Shown in pieces: positions 19,001-27,883 of a DNA stretch of 64,000 bases. The stretch is from Hortaea werneckii. Taxonomy: Eukaryota; Ascomycota; Dothideomycetes; Mycosphaerellales; Teratosphaeriaceae. The DNA lies in assembly GCA_037044905.1 (NCBI GenBank), contig JBAOKB010000037.1, positions 186,001 through 250,000 of the forward strand, given 5' to 3'. A program made the translations under genes and the position numbers. Position 1 is the stretch's first letter, and every line of letters begins with the position of its first letter. The notes beneath the pieces were generated by a model. The model was not told the origin of the DNA. It saw only the letters and a program-made list of their open reading frames with translations, and did not search any database.

Positions 19001-19746
19001 CCAAACACGCCTCAGCCAACGCCGCTCTCGACCCCGCAAGCCCCGTCCACATCACCCTCCCCACCTTCCGCATGCTAGTCCTCGCAGACGAGACTCTCGA
19101 ATCCTTCTTCGACTCCGGCTTCGCCAACTCCTTCCACCTAGCCGACGCCCCGCTCCCGTCCTCCACCATCACCAGCCCGTCCTTCCTCGGCACCGGCGCC
19201 GCCGGCGCACCACAACCCCATATAACCTCTACGGGCCAAGCGCCCAGCCAAGGCGGCGCAGCACCCGGCTCCGCAGCCGCACTACACGCCCCACCCGGCC
19301 ACGTCCCCGCAATCAGCCCCGGCGGCGCCGGCGCTGGCGTCGTCGGTCCCGGCGGCGGATTACGCGGTATGCTCGACAACATCGTCACAGACGGGATGCG
19401 CGTGGCGGCCGAGGTGCGTCGGAAAATGGACGAAGCGCAGAAGGAACTGGATCGCGGCGCTTCGACGCGGGGGACCGAAGACGACGAAGACGAGGATGCC
19501 GAGGAGCATCCGGGGGATCTTTTGGAAGGGGCTGAGGCTGACGCCGGGTCTGCTGGTGGCAAAGGGGAAGGTGCGTCGGCGCAGAGTGGTGCCGCGCAGG
19601 GGAGTCTGTTGGATCAGCCGCTCACGGAGGAGCCGAGGGCTGAGCCCGGGAGGGGAGAGGGGGAGGCGGGTCCGAGTGTCGGTGCGGGTGGTGAAAGGAG
19701 GAGGAAGAGTGGGGACACGGATAAGAGTACTATGTTTGAGCGATAA
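16084..19746 (+). CDS. TBC-domain Rab GTPase-activating protein with GRAM and EF-hand-like segments (Gyp2/Mdr1/TBC1D9-like)
   Basis: This encodes 1220 residues in one exon. A GRAM-like lipid-binding region (about 40-225) carries Gly/Thr-rich insertions. The TBC domain (about 335-550) begins with GLPNSLRGEIW. It has the catalytic arginine finger R386 in IEKDLNRSLPE and the glutamine finger Q421 in GYCQAMN, so it should accelerate GTP hydrolysis on a Rab. An EF-hand-like loop (DDDGDGKVDREG, 830-841) follows. It lacks the usual acidic residue at loop position 12, so calcium binding is uncertain. The C-terminal third is disordered, rich in Ala/Gly/Pro and then Glu. Domain order matches yeast Gyp2/Mdr1 and animal TBC1D8/9. 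The Rab target cannot be told from sequence. Confidence 0.9.
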   Translation: MFLSNLVQKAQQFIDPSTLPGPLSNFASPNASSRPSKAQLFRHQFRLPDSQNPLYEITAELTLPSKPSNPKQAQSRNWDKNNWDSGGTGGGGTHYVGQLHLSEGFLCFSTVNTSFVNNASTSTSSAFTGRTHGAGPAGNGFTLPLCAVRRVERLHSSSYMFALSISTWNGHDAAAGGGSAGEGKGKSAAGEGKDDGLKAPAPPKLTVQLEGSRQQCERFCDGLKKGLRQGIKEVEGMRQVTASCYSEYFLRHEFESLPVKPPVAEDPAETAPEDVEKDASGPPDTGLGSIFKYPGNSRKLRDRSKMRLWHEYLKTNGRNCTLVRQPDFHRLIRVGLPNSLRGEIWELTSGSFYLRLANPKLYQEILAKHEGEGSLAIDEIEKDLNRSLPEYAGFQSSEGIGRLRRVLTAYSWLNAEVGYCQAMNIVVAALLIYTSEPQAFYLLSVLCDRLLPGYYSQTMYGTLLDQRVFESLVEKTMPILWDHLVRNDVQLSVVSLPWFLSLYINSMPLIFAFRVLDVFFLEGPKVLFQVGLAILRINGEELLDSTDDGTFISVLKSYFARLGDSAHPRSENPKHRAITNFQALMVVAFREFEGITQNTISDQRSRHKAAVLENIESFAKRTSIRNLGPESKKLSANDLGFLYDRFYAVLYERQQRSAMLRAAEDERKRRVARARASEVVTGISTTANAPVLEKGRVATGVGEKTTMDYDAFREFLAGVARWAVTDSPSSPTKEDSSQRESGGRNGGNGGSGGYFNTFPGRGGAKNFPPIGPWGTGPEPAEHEFMRRLFAKWDVEGKGELSLQNVVYGLAPIKGNRDIMSSISYFFELYDDDGDGKVDREGILRISEALLFLSRRGVDSGTVTPAGGVAVDGEGKTKDELFLGAVSAFIRRCFEYADPDSGAGNQEAEKAAEGVNLLDLDDEKTENAETRPKDGENNEAANDPLSASSNDAKDDSMLSRPSHNTFGQTTPSTPKHASANAALDPASPVHITLPTFRMLVLADETLESFFDSGFANSFHLADAPLPSSTITSPSFLGTGAAGAPQPHITSTGQAPSQGGAAPGSAAALHAPPGHVPAISPGGAGAGVVGPGGGLRGMLDNIVTDGMRVAAEVRRKMDEAQKELDRGASTRGTEDDEDEDAEEHPGDLLEGAEADAGSAGGKGEGASAQSGAAQGSLLDQPLTEEPRAEPGRGEGEAGPSVGAGGERRRKSGDTDKSTMFER

Positions 19747-21773
19747 AGGCGAAGGGGCTGTTCGCCTTGATGATTACTTTCTTCGTCAAAGGTGGAAGGA
19801 ATTTCCCTTTCTTACCCACTCACTCCCCCGCCCTGGGTCGGAGATAGATGAAGAGCGTGATCGTAGCCTTGCGAGGGAAACGCGAGAGAAGCTGGATAGG
19901 TTTCATCGATGATCTGGAGGCTGGGGGCATTGCAAAGAGCTTAAGCCTTGCTCCCCACAGGCCTACTGCCTTTCCATAGAAACTTGAAAGGTCATACATT
20001 CGCAAACGAAGTGACCCCCTTGAGCCCTTGCGTGCTGTGGGGTAGATGGGGTTTGCATGTTGGGGCGATATTGTTTGAGATACCCTGCTTTTTTTTTTTT
20101 TTTTTTTAAAGAAAGAATAAATGGAAATTTTTCGATCCACTCCAAAAAAAAAAAAAAAAAAAAAAAGAAAACCAAGAGTAAAAGTAATCAGGACAGAGAG
20201 AGCAAGACAAAAAATCCTTGTTCCCGAGTTCTTATGTTCTTGAAGAGGTTGCATTGTGTGAGGCAACAGGTCTTGCTTGCTGAAGTCGCCATCTCCTTCG
20301 TGTGTTCCCTCATCTCATGCGCTTGCTCTTGTAACAGTAATTTCAGGGCGTATTGGAATTGTAGAGGCGGACTCGCACGACCGGCGGTCCCAAGGACGAA
20401 AAAGAGAGTGTTGTCCCCCCACAGGCTCCACCAAAGGACGCGGTCCAACACTGCAGTCCCCTCCATCCTTTTACTCATCTCATGCAACGGCTCTGCATGT
20501 GGCGGGCTTGATGTTAGATTTGGAGCAATGAAAATGAGTTGCACGGACGGTATTATGAAGGGCGGAAGGAGGAGTCTTGGTTTTACAGGTCGCCTCCATC
20601 GGACGCGGTCAGGTATTGGTTGTACTCCTCCTTTTGCGGTCGCATACCGTGCGCGCGTGTTCTTCCTACCAACCGAACGGATGAGGCGTATACGCTCATG
20701 TGTATACAAGCCGGCTTGATTGGAAGGTGTTGCCTGGGCTTCGTGAACCATGTCGTGGTGATTGGAAGTAGTCTGGAGATGGGGGGTGTCTTTTGTTTAT
20801 TCCCCTTTCTAGGCCCCTTGCCTTTTTTTTTTTTTTTGTTTTTCTTCTTTTACTTCTACCTTCTCAGATCAGGGACCCTAGACCGCGAATGGAGCTTGTT
20901 GAAGGCTTACAATCTCCCAAGCACAGCTTGCTCGAAATGATTATGCGGCTGGGGATTCTGCGTTTCAAGCTGTCGCCTGATTGATGAAGCCCTCGGTAGT
21001 CAGGGGTCAAAATTGGCTATGGAGTTCGTACGACACGTTGATGCCGCGACGTATTGGGCTCCATGTGTCCTCCGTGCAAGGCTTATTGATGGCGCGGGGT
21101 GGTTAGGCTGGGATTTGAAGAAATGGGAATATTCGAGCGGTGTTGTCGCGGCTGTCAATCGTCAATGGTCTTGTAGTATCGTCTCTGGCCAGCGAAGTGG
21201 CGTCGAAACAAGCCGGCTTTTTGTGAATAAATGCATCACGACGACTAAGTGCAGTCTTAAGGGATGGTCTACTATCGAAAGGGGGGGGAAGCCAATTGAT
21301 TGGACTCATTGAAGTGTGACTGGTACCAGCACTCCGAGCGGCATTGTTAGTGGTTGAAATGGGATATGAGCTTTCGATAGAAGGGAAGCTCCGCACAACG
21401 CGTGGTGGTATCGTTTTGGATTAAAAACCTACGCGTTTTGGTTGATTCAAGACCTCTGTGTACTATGAGACCTACCTGTTGTCTGCTTTGAACAACCGGG
21501 CTGCTGTACAAAAATCTCGAGGGATCTCGAGCAGCGGAGCTCGAGGGACGCACAAATCGTCATAACCAACGCATTGTCTGGTCATGTGAAAACAAAGGCT
21601 TGTGCGGTCTGTGCAGCTGTTTTTGCCTGACAATCCACGCGTCGTTCGCTCTCAATTGCCCCTGACTCTCAACAAACACTTTTTCCACAACCCATCCAAC
21701 GACACTTGGAAACGAAGGCTTACAGCACAACAGAGTACCTGAAGTTGCCATCGAGCTCCAACGGCTCGTAACC
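19747..21773. other. 2-kb intergenic region with complementary T and A runs
   Basis: No supportable gene. A T run of 19 nt (20089-20107) and an A run of 23 nt (20144-20166) are separated by 36 nt and could fold into a hairpin. A shorter T run lies near 20822-20837. The right end contains the promoter of the next gene. Confidence 0.6.
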
Positions 21774-22657
21774 ATGGCAGAATCGCCACCAGATCGTGCG
21801 GCGGACGCTCTGTCTGCGGTCGAGAAGCCATTTCGCTTCTTCGATTTACCACGCGAGTTGCGCAACGCCATCTATCCGCTCTTTGGAGAATCTCGTCGAG
21901 CCCCCTGTCGTCGCTCGCTACATTATTCTGACTTCTACCTTACGGGACCATATCTACCCAAGCTTCGCCGCCTTAGCAAACAGTTCAAAAAGGAATACGA
22001 CGAGGAGATCTCGGCGTACGTGACTTTGCACTTGAATACGGGATCAAGGAATCCAGATATCAGGCATTTTGCAGCCATCGAGAATCATCTGCCGAGAGAT
22101 TTCTTCCTCTCACTGCGCCACTTCACTTTTCATTTGAGGCGATCGTCCATACCCTCCTGGCAACGTAAGTGAAAATTCATCCCCAGTTCCCCACTTCAGG
22201 AAATCTGGAAGGGAATTACTGAAACGAATACGCAATAGGTCTTGGTCCCGTCCTCGACATGAACCTCGCTACGCCTCTACAAGACTTCCAAGCCTTGCAA
22301 AGCTTGACCTTCATCGTCAGAGCCTCCCTTAGCTCGCTCGAGAAAGTGATTGAAGACACCGACTACGACCCCCTTGTCTTCCTGACCAACCCCACACCAG
22401 TACCTTCGAATTCCAACAATCCCAACGGACGCGAGGTCAAAGTCTCAAAGAGTCTCCGGCTGACAAACATTTGTTACTACCCAATGTGGTCGGCGCTTCC
22501 AGCAACCGCAAAGTACCAATACGCCTTCTCAGAAGACGGGGACAGAGACGCTGATGTCAATTCCTGGCCTCAGAATCGTATTGTTTATGAAGCCACGGCT
22601 TCTGAGCATGAGAATTCGTGGTACGGTCTTGATCTGGCGACGTTCTCCAGTGGCTAG
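21774..22657 (+). CDS. small F-box/2EXR-like hypothetical protein
   Basis: Two exons, 21774-22164 and 22239-22657, give 269 residues. The donor GTAAGT is at 22165 and the acceptor CGCAATAG precedes 22239. An ACTGAAAC branch-like sequence lies upstream of it. The N-terminus FRFFDLPRELRNAIYPLF resembles the start of fungal F-box and 2EXR-type domains, which begin with an LPxELRxxIY motif. No catalytic motif is visible. Fungal genomes carry many such short proteins of unknown role. The splice is supported because the first frame stops just past the donor and the second lacks an early ATG. F-box function is uncertain. Confidence 0.65.
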
Positions 22658-23024
22658 TTGAGATATTCGAGGGGACAGAGGGGACGGTGAATACTCTTCG
22701 TGGGAATGGAAGCCCGGGATACTTCGAGCGAATAGGGTTTGGTAGACAAGTAGTAACTTTAGGAATACGCAATAGTAATAGCTCTCTCTTGCACAGGCTA
22801 CGAAGCAATGTTATAAGAAAGTCCCCTACAGTATTACTACAAGATTTCGCCCGTTAAGCAATTATCCTTTACCCAAATATACTAGGGAGGAATAATATAC
22901 TAAAGGCCCTTATAGTAGCATTTAAAACTTTTCGCCCGTAAGGAGATTTATTTGTTTCTCGAACAGAAAGACTTTAGAGTGATAATGCTCTATAGATCCT
23001 TGAAGTAGCATTCAACGCTCCATC

Positions 23025-23365
23025 TCAGATCGTGTAATAGAGATATGAATTTTCGAAGGTGACACCATCCGGGCAGTAGAAGGAGCATTGCTCGTACTTC
23101 ACACCTTCGGAGATGAGTTTGCAGCAGGCCTCGCCGAATGCTGCGGGGTAGCCGTCCAAGCCTAAGCGATCGCTATTGCTAGCTTCATTGTAGGCACGAG
23201 TAAGGGCCGGGAGAAGCTGCATGTTGCAGGCGAAGTTTGCGGCGCGGAAGCGGTCGTCTCCACATTAGAGGAACTGGTAGCGGCGCAATATGCGGCAAAG
23301 GAATTGGATACTGAGTTCGAACGGTTGGAATGAACCATTCGAACCAGCAGAGGCAATTTCAGCCT
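23025..23365 (-). pseudogene. relic of a small cysteine-rich protein
   Basis: On the minus strand an open frame ends at 23025 and carries six cysteines with regular spacing (segments CGDDRF, NFAC, EACC, EQCSFYC). Upstream in the same frame the reading continues through a TAA (about 23266) into more coding-like sequence that begins just after an acceptor-like CTCTTCTAG. The first exon is not seen. It looks like the last exon of a small, perhaps secreted, protein broken by one stop. An unrecognised intron over the stop is also possible. It sits inside a repeat array. Confidence 0.35.
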
Positions 23366-23729
23366 AGAAGAGATTGATATGTCTCTTAAATATGCTATGT
23401 AACAATAGTATACGAAAAACCTCTATAGTAGCAGGAAAGTTTCTTCGCTATAAGAAGATTTATCTATCTCTTGTATAGACTACGAAAAGACTGCGGAACG
23501 ACAACGTACGAGAGACCCTTATAGCAGTACCTAAAATTTCTTTACGTAGAAGGGCATATTCTTTTGTTTAATTAGCGATAAAACAATAACGTACATAAGG
23601 CCCCCATAGTAGTAGTAGGCATTCTTTTCCCGTTTACGAATGTGTCGTTTCCTACATTGTCTATACGGCAAAAATGTACAAAAAGACCTTTCAGCAGAAG
23701 TCTAATTTCTTTTCCTACGAGAGAACCTA

Positions 23730-23960
23730 TTAATTTCTTGTATTCGCGAAACTCCTCGTGTCGCTAATCGCTGTTGAGGTTAGAACGCTCAAAACGCTCC
23801 TTTTTCCTAGATTCTGGATTTTGTTGAGGTTGTCAGTGATGGGAAATCCGGTTAATCCAGATATGTAGGGCATTCCGGAGCTCCGTAGCACCTTGCCGCT
23901 TGTAGTCCTCATAGCGTTTCGAAACACGTGAACTTCGTCGATCAAGATGCGGGCCTAGAG
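23730..23960 (-). pseudogene. fragment of a SNF2-family (DEAH) helicase/ATPase
   Basis: The minus-strand translation reads ARILIDEVHVFRNAM, then KVLRSSGMPYISGLTGFPIT and DNLNKIQNL. This matches SNF2 motif II (DEAH, here DEVH) followed by motif III (LTGTP, here LTGFP) and the N-x-x-D/N-I-x-x-L segment in correct order and spacing. Only about 70 residues remain and no flanking helicase motifs are seen. It is therefore a relic, embedded in the degenerate repeat array. Confidence 0.55.
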
Positions 23961-24324
23961 ACCTTTGAAAAGAGCCCCGGCGGGCCAAAGAGCTACGATA
24001 TCCGAAAAGCCTTTATAGTAGTAGCAAGACATTTTCGCCGAGAAGAAATCTTTTCGTTTCCTCGAATCACACGTAGGTAACAGAGCAATCACGTACTAAA
24101 GGCGCGTATAGTAGCAGTCGGACTCCACGCCCGGATAGAGACAATCGGTCTCTCGCACAAGACAGAAAATAACAGTGTACTAAAAAGTCTTGTGCCCCTG
24201 CCCACAAAAACGGCGGGAACATGAAGAGTACGCGACGTAGAGGGAAACTTTGCTAAAGCGGAGGGGCACCAAAGAATAATAAAAAAATAAAAGAAAGAGA
24301 GGATGGACGGAGGGGAAAAACACG

Positions 24325-24328
<4 letters not shown>

Positions 24329-24389
<61 letters not shown>
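24329..24389. repeat. (AG)30 microsatellite
   Basis: About thirty uninterrupted AG dinucleotides, which give artificial Leu-Ser frames on the minus strand. Confidence 0.95.
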
Positions 24390-24391
<2 letters not shown>

Positions 24392-25035
24392 GTAGCAAGA
24401 ACATCTACCCGCCCCTACTTCGCCCGCGATATCACCGCCGACCACATCAAACTCCCTAACGAAGCCCGAGCAACAGTCTAGGAACACGGGAGCACCCCGC
24501 TCGACCCCATCATACGCTCTTCGTCCCCCGTCTGTCTGCCCGGCCGGTCATTCTTCGCCCGAGTTCCTTGACAGAGATTCCTTAGGGCAAGCGTTCGTAG
24601 CCAGGGACGTTCGCTTAATTACTGGTCCCATCACGACGAGGGACAAGGGACCTCATCCACGCCCTCGGTCGCCACGTCTTCGAAGTCGGCGGGTTCGTGT
24701 CGGCGGCCCCCGCCCACGCCCCCGACTTTACCTACCGTTTTCCGGGCGGCCTCCGCTCGTCGCCGCAGCGTCGGTAACTGAATCCGCGACGCCTCTTGAC
24801 ACAGTCGCCGTCGGTATAGACGGAGGGAGGGAAGGAGGGAGGGAAGGAGGGAGAGACTAAGTGCGTAAGTAAGAATAGAGAGCTGAGATAAATGACCTAA
24901 CTATCCCATCTAATAGCACTACGGTCCTAGTTCAAGTCGAAAAAGGCCAAAGTAGCCCCTCTTTCGCTCCTGCCTCACCCAAAGACAAGGTGAGAGATCC
25001 AAGTAAGGCAGAGAAGGGAAAATAGGGGGGTTGGG

Positions 25036-25036
<1 letters not shown>

Positions 25037-25074
<38 letters not shown>
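25037..25074. repeat. poly(G) tract, 38 nt
   Basis: Uninterrupted run of 38 G, followed 53 nt later by an A run of 22 nt. Confidence 0.95.
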
Positions 25075-25075
<1 letters not shown>

Positions 25076-25325
25076 AGAAAAAGAGAACGACTAGCACAAA
25101 CAGCGATGACCTCTCTCACCACCCACCAAAAAAAAAAAAAAAAAAAAAACCAGGAAAAGAAAAGCACACTTCTATGGTTTCGACAAGTCCTTATAATCAA
25201 ACACATTCTTCAATATTTTCCCCCCTTCTCACGAGAGAGAGAAATACCTAGGTATAACCCTTACTCCTATCCGGTCTCCTACACGGGCGCGGCGTCCTGG
25301 TGCAGGAAGTAAGAAGAGAGAGAGA

Positions 25326-25327
<2 letters not shown>

Positions 25328-25367
<40 letters not shown>
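25328..25367. repeat. poly(G) tract, 40 nt
   Basis: Uninterrupted run of 40 G, directly preceded by an AG dinucleotide stretch. Confidence 0.95.
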
Positions 25368-25678
25368 CTCTACACACGGGGTGGTTCGATAACATGAATT
25401 CAGCGCTGCTACCCTTTGGGGTCGAAGGGTCGAAGGGTCAAAGGGGGAGAGGGGAGGGGCGGAATCCCTCCACACCCGATCCATCCATATCCTTGGATCA
25501 AGAAGAACTCCCCAAAACTTGCCAAGCGCAGAACCCCGATGACACACCAGACTTCCCCTCCCTTCTCATTCAGAGAACAAAATTCCCCTCCCCCCTAACC
25601 AACCAGCCCCCTTCCCCCCCTTCAAATAAACCCCCTCAAACCCAACCCCCTCAAATCAACTCAACCCACACATCCACA

Positions 25679-27883
25679 CTACCAAGTCTCAGCAATAAAC
25701 TGCCCGGCCCCCCTCTTCCCCTCCCAAAACATTTTCGCCGTTTCCAAATCCAAACCCCCCTTATCCATCGCCACATCTAGTAACGCACTCTCGACACCCT
25801 CACCCATCCCCTTGGTAGACCCACAGACGAAGATCCGCCCATCGACGGCGTTGGCGACGAACCAGACGATATCGGCCTGGAGACGGACTTCGTCTTGGAC
25901 GTATTTGGCGACTTTGGCCTGGCTCTTTGCGTCGGTGGTGCGGGAGGGGAGATGGTCGTCGGGGTGGTCTACGACGCCGTTGTCCGAGGCAGCGTCGACA
26001 GGGGGCGGAGCTGCAGCCCCACTTCCACCTCCACCTCCACCTTCGGCGGCGGCGGAAGGAGACACAGCAGCAGTAGCAGCGCGGGACTGCACGACCTTCT
26101 TAATCTCCTTCTCATGGACGCCCAATTCCCCCTGGTAAATCTCATCTAACATACTATCGCGGATCCCCTGGATCAACCAGATTTTATTCGCGCAATTGGC
26201 GTTCTTGAGACGATTCAGGATAAACCCCCTAAAAGGAGCCATGCCTACGCCGGCGCCGATGAGCACCATAGGCCCATCGGAGACGAATTCCTTGCTGAGC
26301 GGGTTGGCCATGAGGCCGCGGAACATGGGGACCTGGAGGTTGAGGCGACGGCCGGCGACGCCGGGGACGGGGGCGGGGGAGCCGGAGGATTCGGCGGACT
26401 GGAGGGCATGGTGTTCGGCGGCGACGAAGCGCTTGGCGATGCGTTCCAGGAAGCCGGAGCCGACGCCGGTGCGTTGTTGGCCGGTGAAGGAGGGGGTTTC
26501 GTGGATGGTGACGGCGGTTTCGATTAGGCGACGGCCGGCGAGGCCCTCGCGGGCGGAGGAGACGTGCGGGTCGTTGGAGAGGGAGTAGAAGCGGGGCATG
26601 AGTTGGTTCAGGGCGCCGCAGAGGTGTTCGAGCGGGGGTTTGGAGGATGGGAAGGCGTGGAGGAGTTGTTGCAGGGTGATGTGGGGCCCCGTGCGGAGGT
26701 CGCAGAAGGCGGCTTGGCCTTGGGCGCTGGCGAGGAAGGTGAGGATTTTCTTCTCGTTGGGCGCCGTGGCGTGGTCGGCGAGGAGGCGGAACATGGGTTT
26801 GGTGGGGGGCGCGGAGGCGATGTCGACTGTCCAGGTGAGGATCTCGCGCCGGGTGGTGACGAGCGTGCGGGATTGCTCGTCGCCCCAGATGGTTGGCCAG
26901 CGTCCGCCCGGGGTGTGCATCCGTACTGGCTTGTCACGCTGGAATCGTGGGATCCCGAGCTGATCCATGATGTCTTCTACGACGTAAGGATCGTTTGGCG
27001 GACAGACACCTACCGCGCCTCCCACCTTGAAGTCTACACCACCCTCCTCGGGATAGTCGGTCACGTCGAGGTCGAAGTGGAATGTCCGCTTCTCTGCACC
27101 GGGCTTGGTCAATTCTCGCGCACCATAGACTGGAGCGTTGAAGATGCTGTATGGCGGGTGCGGCTTCATGTATGTGGGCGGGAACATGTCTACCGCTTCC
27201 CGATTGTGCTCATGCTTCAACTCGTCTGGGAACTTTTCGTCGATGGATTGTCTTCGCAACCCGCTAAATGACATCTTCTGCTCTGGCGGGTCGACAATCT
27301 TGGTCAACTCCGTATCCAACGTTAAGGATCCGATGTTGAGTCTGAGGAAGCGGTAGGCGTCGTTGTCAGGCTGGTCTACGAAGACGTGTTGGGGCTGTCC
27401 TGCCGGCGCCGGCAAGGCTTCCACCATACAACACCCATCGCCGCAGCAGTACTTCTGTAAGAAGGTTGTGCCCTTGCCATCGCCCAGCAACTTTCGAATG
27501 TCATCGGAGTTGGTGGCGAAGGTTGTGCTTGCTCGTCTCTTCTTCGACGGGTTGGGACTGTGTATGGGCAGCTCATCGAGCTTGTCTGTGACTTCGTTCA
27601 GGTCGGCGGGCTCGGTTGGTGGTGTGGACGGTGCCTCGGAATCCGTCGTCTCGTCTGTCGCCACGCTCAAACTCTCTCCGCTCGAGCGTGGACTGTTCAT
27701 GCTGTTGAATTTGGCCCGCATCTGAGGCGAGACCTTGAGTAGTCTAATGTCCTTGGGTTCGCTTGGGATGGGATCGTTTGGATGGCTGGTGGCAGTGGTG
27801 GGGATATTCCGGTGACGATGTTGGCCTGCACCAAAAGAGTGGCGTCTAAGCGTCGTGTCCATGTTGGAAGGTTGCATGGGCAT
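25679..27883 (-). CDS. CPR/sulfite-reductase-type FAD/NADPH oxidoreductase lacking a flavodoxin domain
   Basis: This encodes 734 residues from the ATG at 27883. Residues 1-120 are disordered. A cysteine cluster (CCGDGCC) lies at about 146-152. An FAD-binding domain of the cytochrome P450 reductase/sulfite reductase class spans about 230-530, with the FAD motif RFYSLSN at about 431. An NADP(H)-binding domain follows, with GAGVGMAPFRGF (about 544-555) and FVCGSTKGMGEGV (about 685-697). The protein ends in Trp, as in CPR, where an aromatic stacks on the flavin. There is no N-terminal FMN flavodoxin domain, so electrons must go to a separate acceptor. A Gly/Ala/Ser-rich insert (about 600-660) interrupts the NADPH domain. 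The physiological partner is unknown. Confidence 0.85.
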   Translation of the reverse strand: MPMQPSNMDTTLRRHSFGAGQHRHRNIPTTATSHPNDPIPSEPKDIRLLKVSPQMRAKFNSMNSPRSSGESLSVATDETTDSEAPSTPPTEPADLNEVTDKLDELPIHSPNPSKKRRASTTFATNSDDIRKLLGDGKGTTFLQKYCCGDGCCMVEALPAPAGQPQHVFVDQPDNDAYRFLRLNIGSLTLDTELTKIVDPPEQKMSFSGLRRQSIDEKFPDELKHEHNREAVDMFPPTYMKPHPPYSIFNAPVYGARELTKPGAEKRTFHFDLDVTDYPEEGGVDFKVGGAVGVCPPNDPYVVEDIMDQLGIPRFQRDKPVRMHTPGGRWPTIWGDEQSRTLVTTRREILTWTVDIASAPPTKPMFRLLADHATAPNEKKILTFLASAQGQAAFCDLRTGPHITLQQLLHAFPSSKPPLEHLCGALNQLMPRFYSLSNDPHVSSAREGLAGRRLIETAVTIHETPSFTGQQRTGVGSGFLERIAKRFVAAEHHALQSAESSGSPAPVPGVAGRRLNLQVPMFRGLMANPLSKEFVSDGPMVLIGAGVGMAPFRGFILNRLKNANCANKIWLIQGIRDSMLDEIYQGELGVHEKEIKKVVQSRAATAAVSPSAAAEGGGGGGSGAAAPPPVDAASDNGVVDHPDDHLPSRTTDAKSQAKVAKYVQDEVRLQADIVWFVANAVDGRIFVCGSTKGMGEGVESALLDVAMDKGGLDLETAKMFWEGKRGAGQFIAETW

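Larger units (their letters stand above)
22810..24190. repeat. degenerate ~88-bp tandem repeat array, interrupted
   Basis: A motif near ACTAAAGGCCCTTATAGTAG, followed 15-20 nt later by a segment like TTTTCGCCCGTAAGAAGAT, recurs about ten times. Copies begin near 22810, 22891, 22978, 23397, 23490, 23582, 23672, 23996, 24084 and 24166, with spacing mostly 85-95 bp. Copies are strongly diverged by substitutions of all types. Two coding relics interrupt the array (23025-23365 and 23730-23960). I recognise no known element. It could be a decayed satellite or repeated transposon ends. Confidence 0.6.
24390..25678. other. gene-poor region with decayed coding-like DNA and homopolymers
   Basis: No intact gene. 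GC-rich sequence at about 24404-24780 reads for short stretches like protein on the plus strand (for example DLIHALGRHVFEVGGFVSAA near 24648) but is broken by stops and frame changes. It may be an unidentified gene relic. Two long G runs, an A run of 22 nt (25128-25149) and a GA stretch (25309-25327) follow. The 3' end of the reductase gene lies at the right border. Confidence 0.5.

Noticed and set aside
22810..24190. CRISPR-like array
   Set aside because: The units are diverged throughout, with no identical short repeats and unique spacers, and the genome is eukaryotic.
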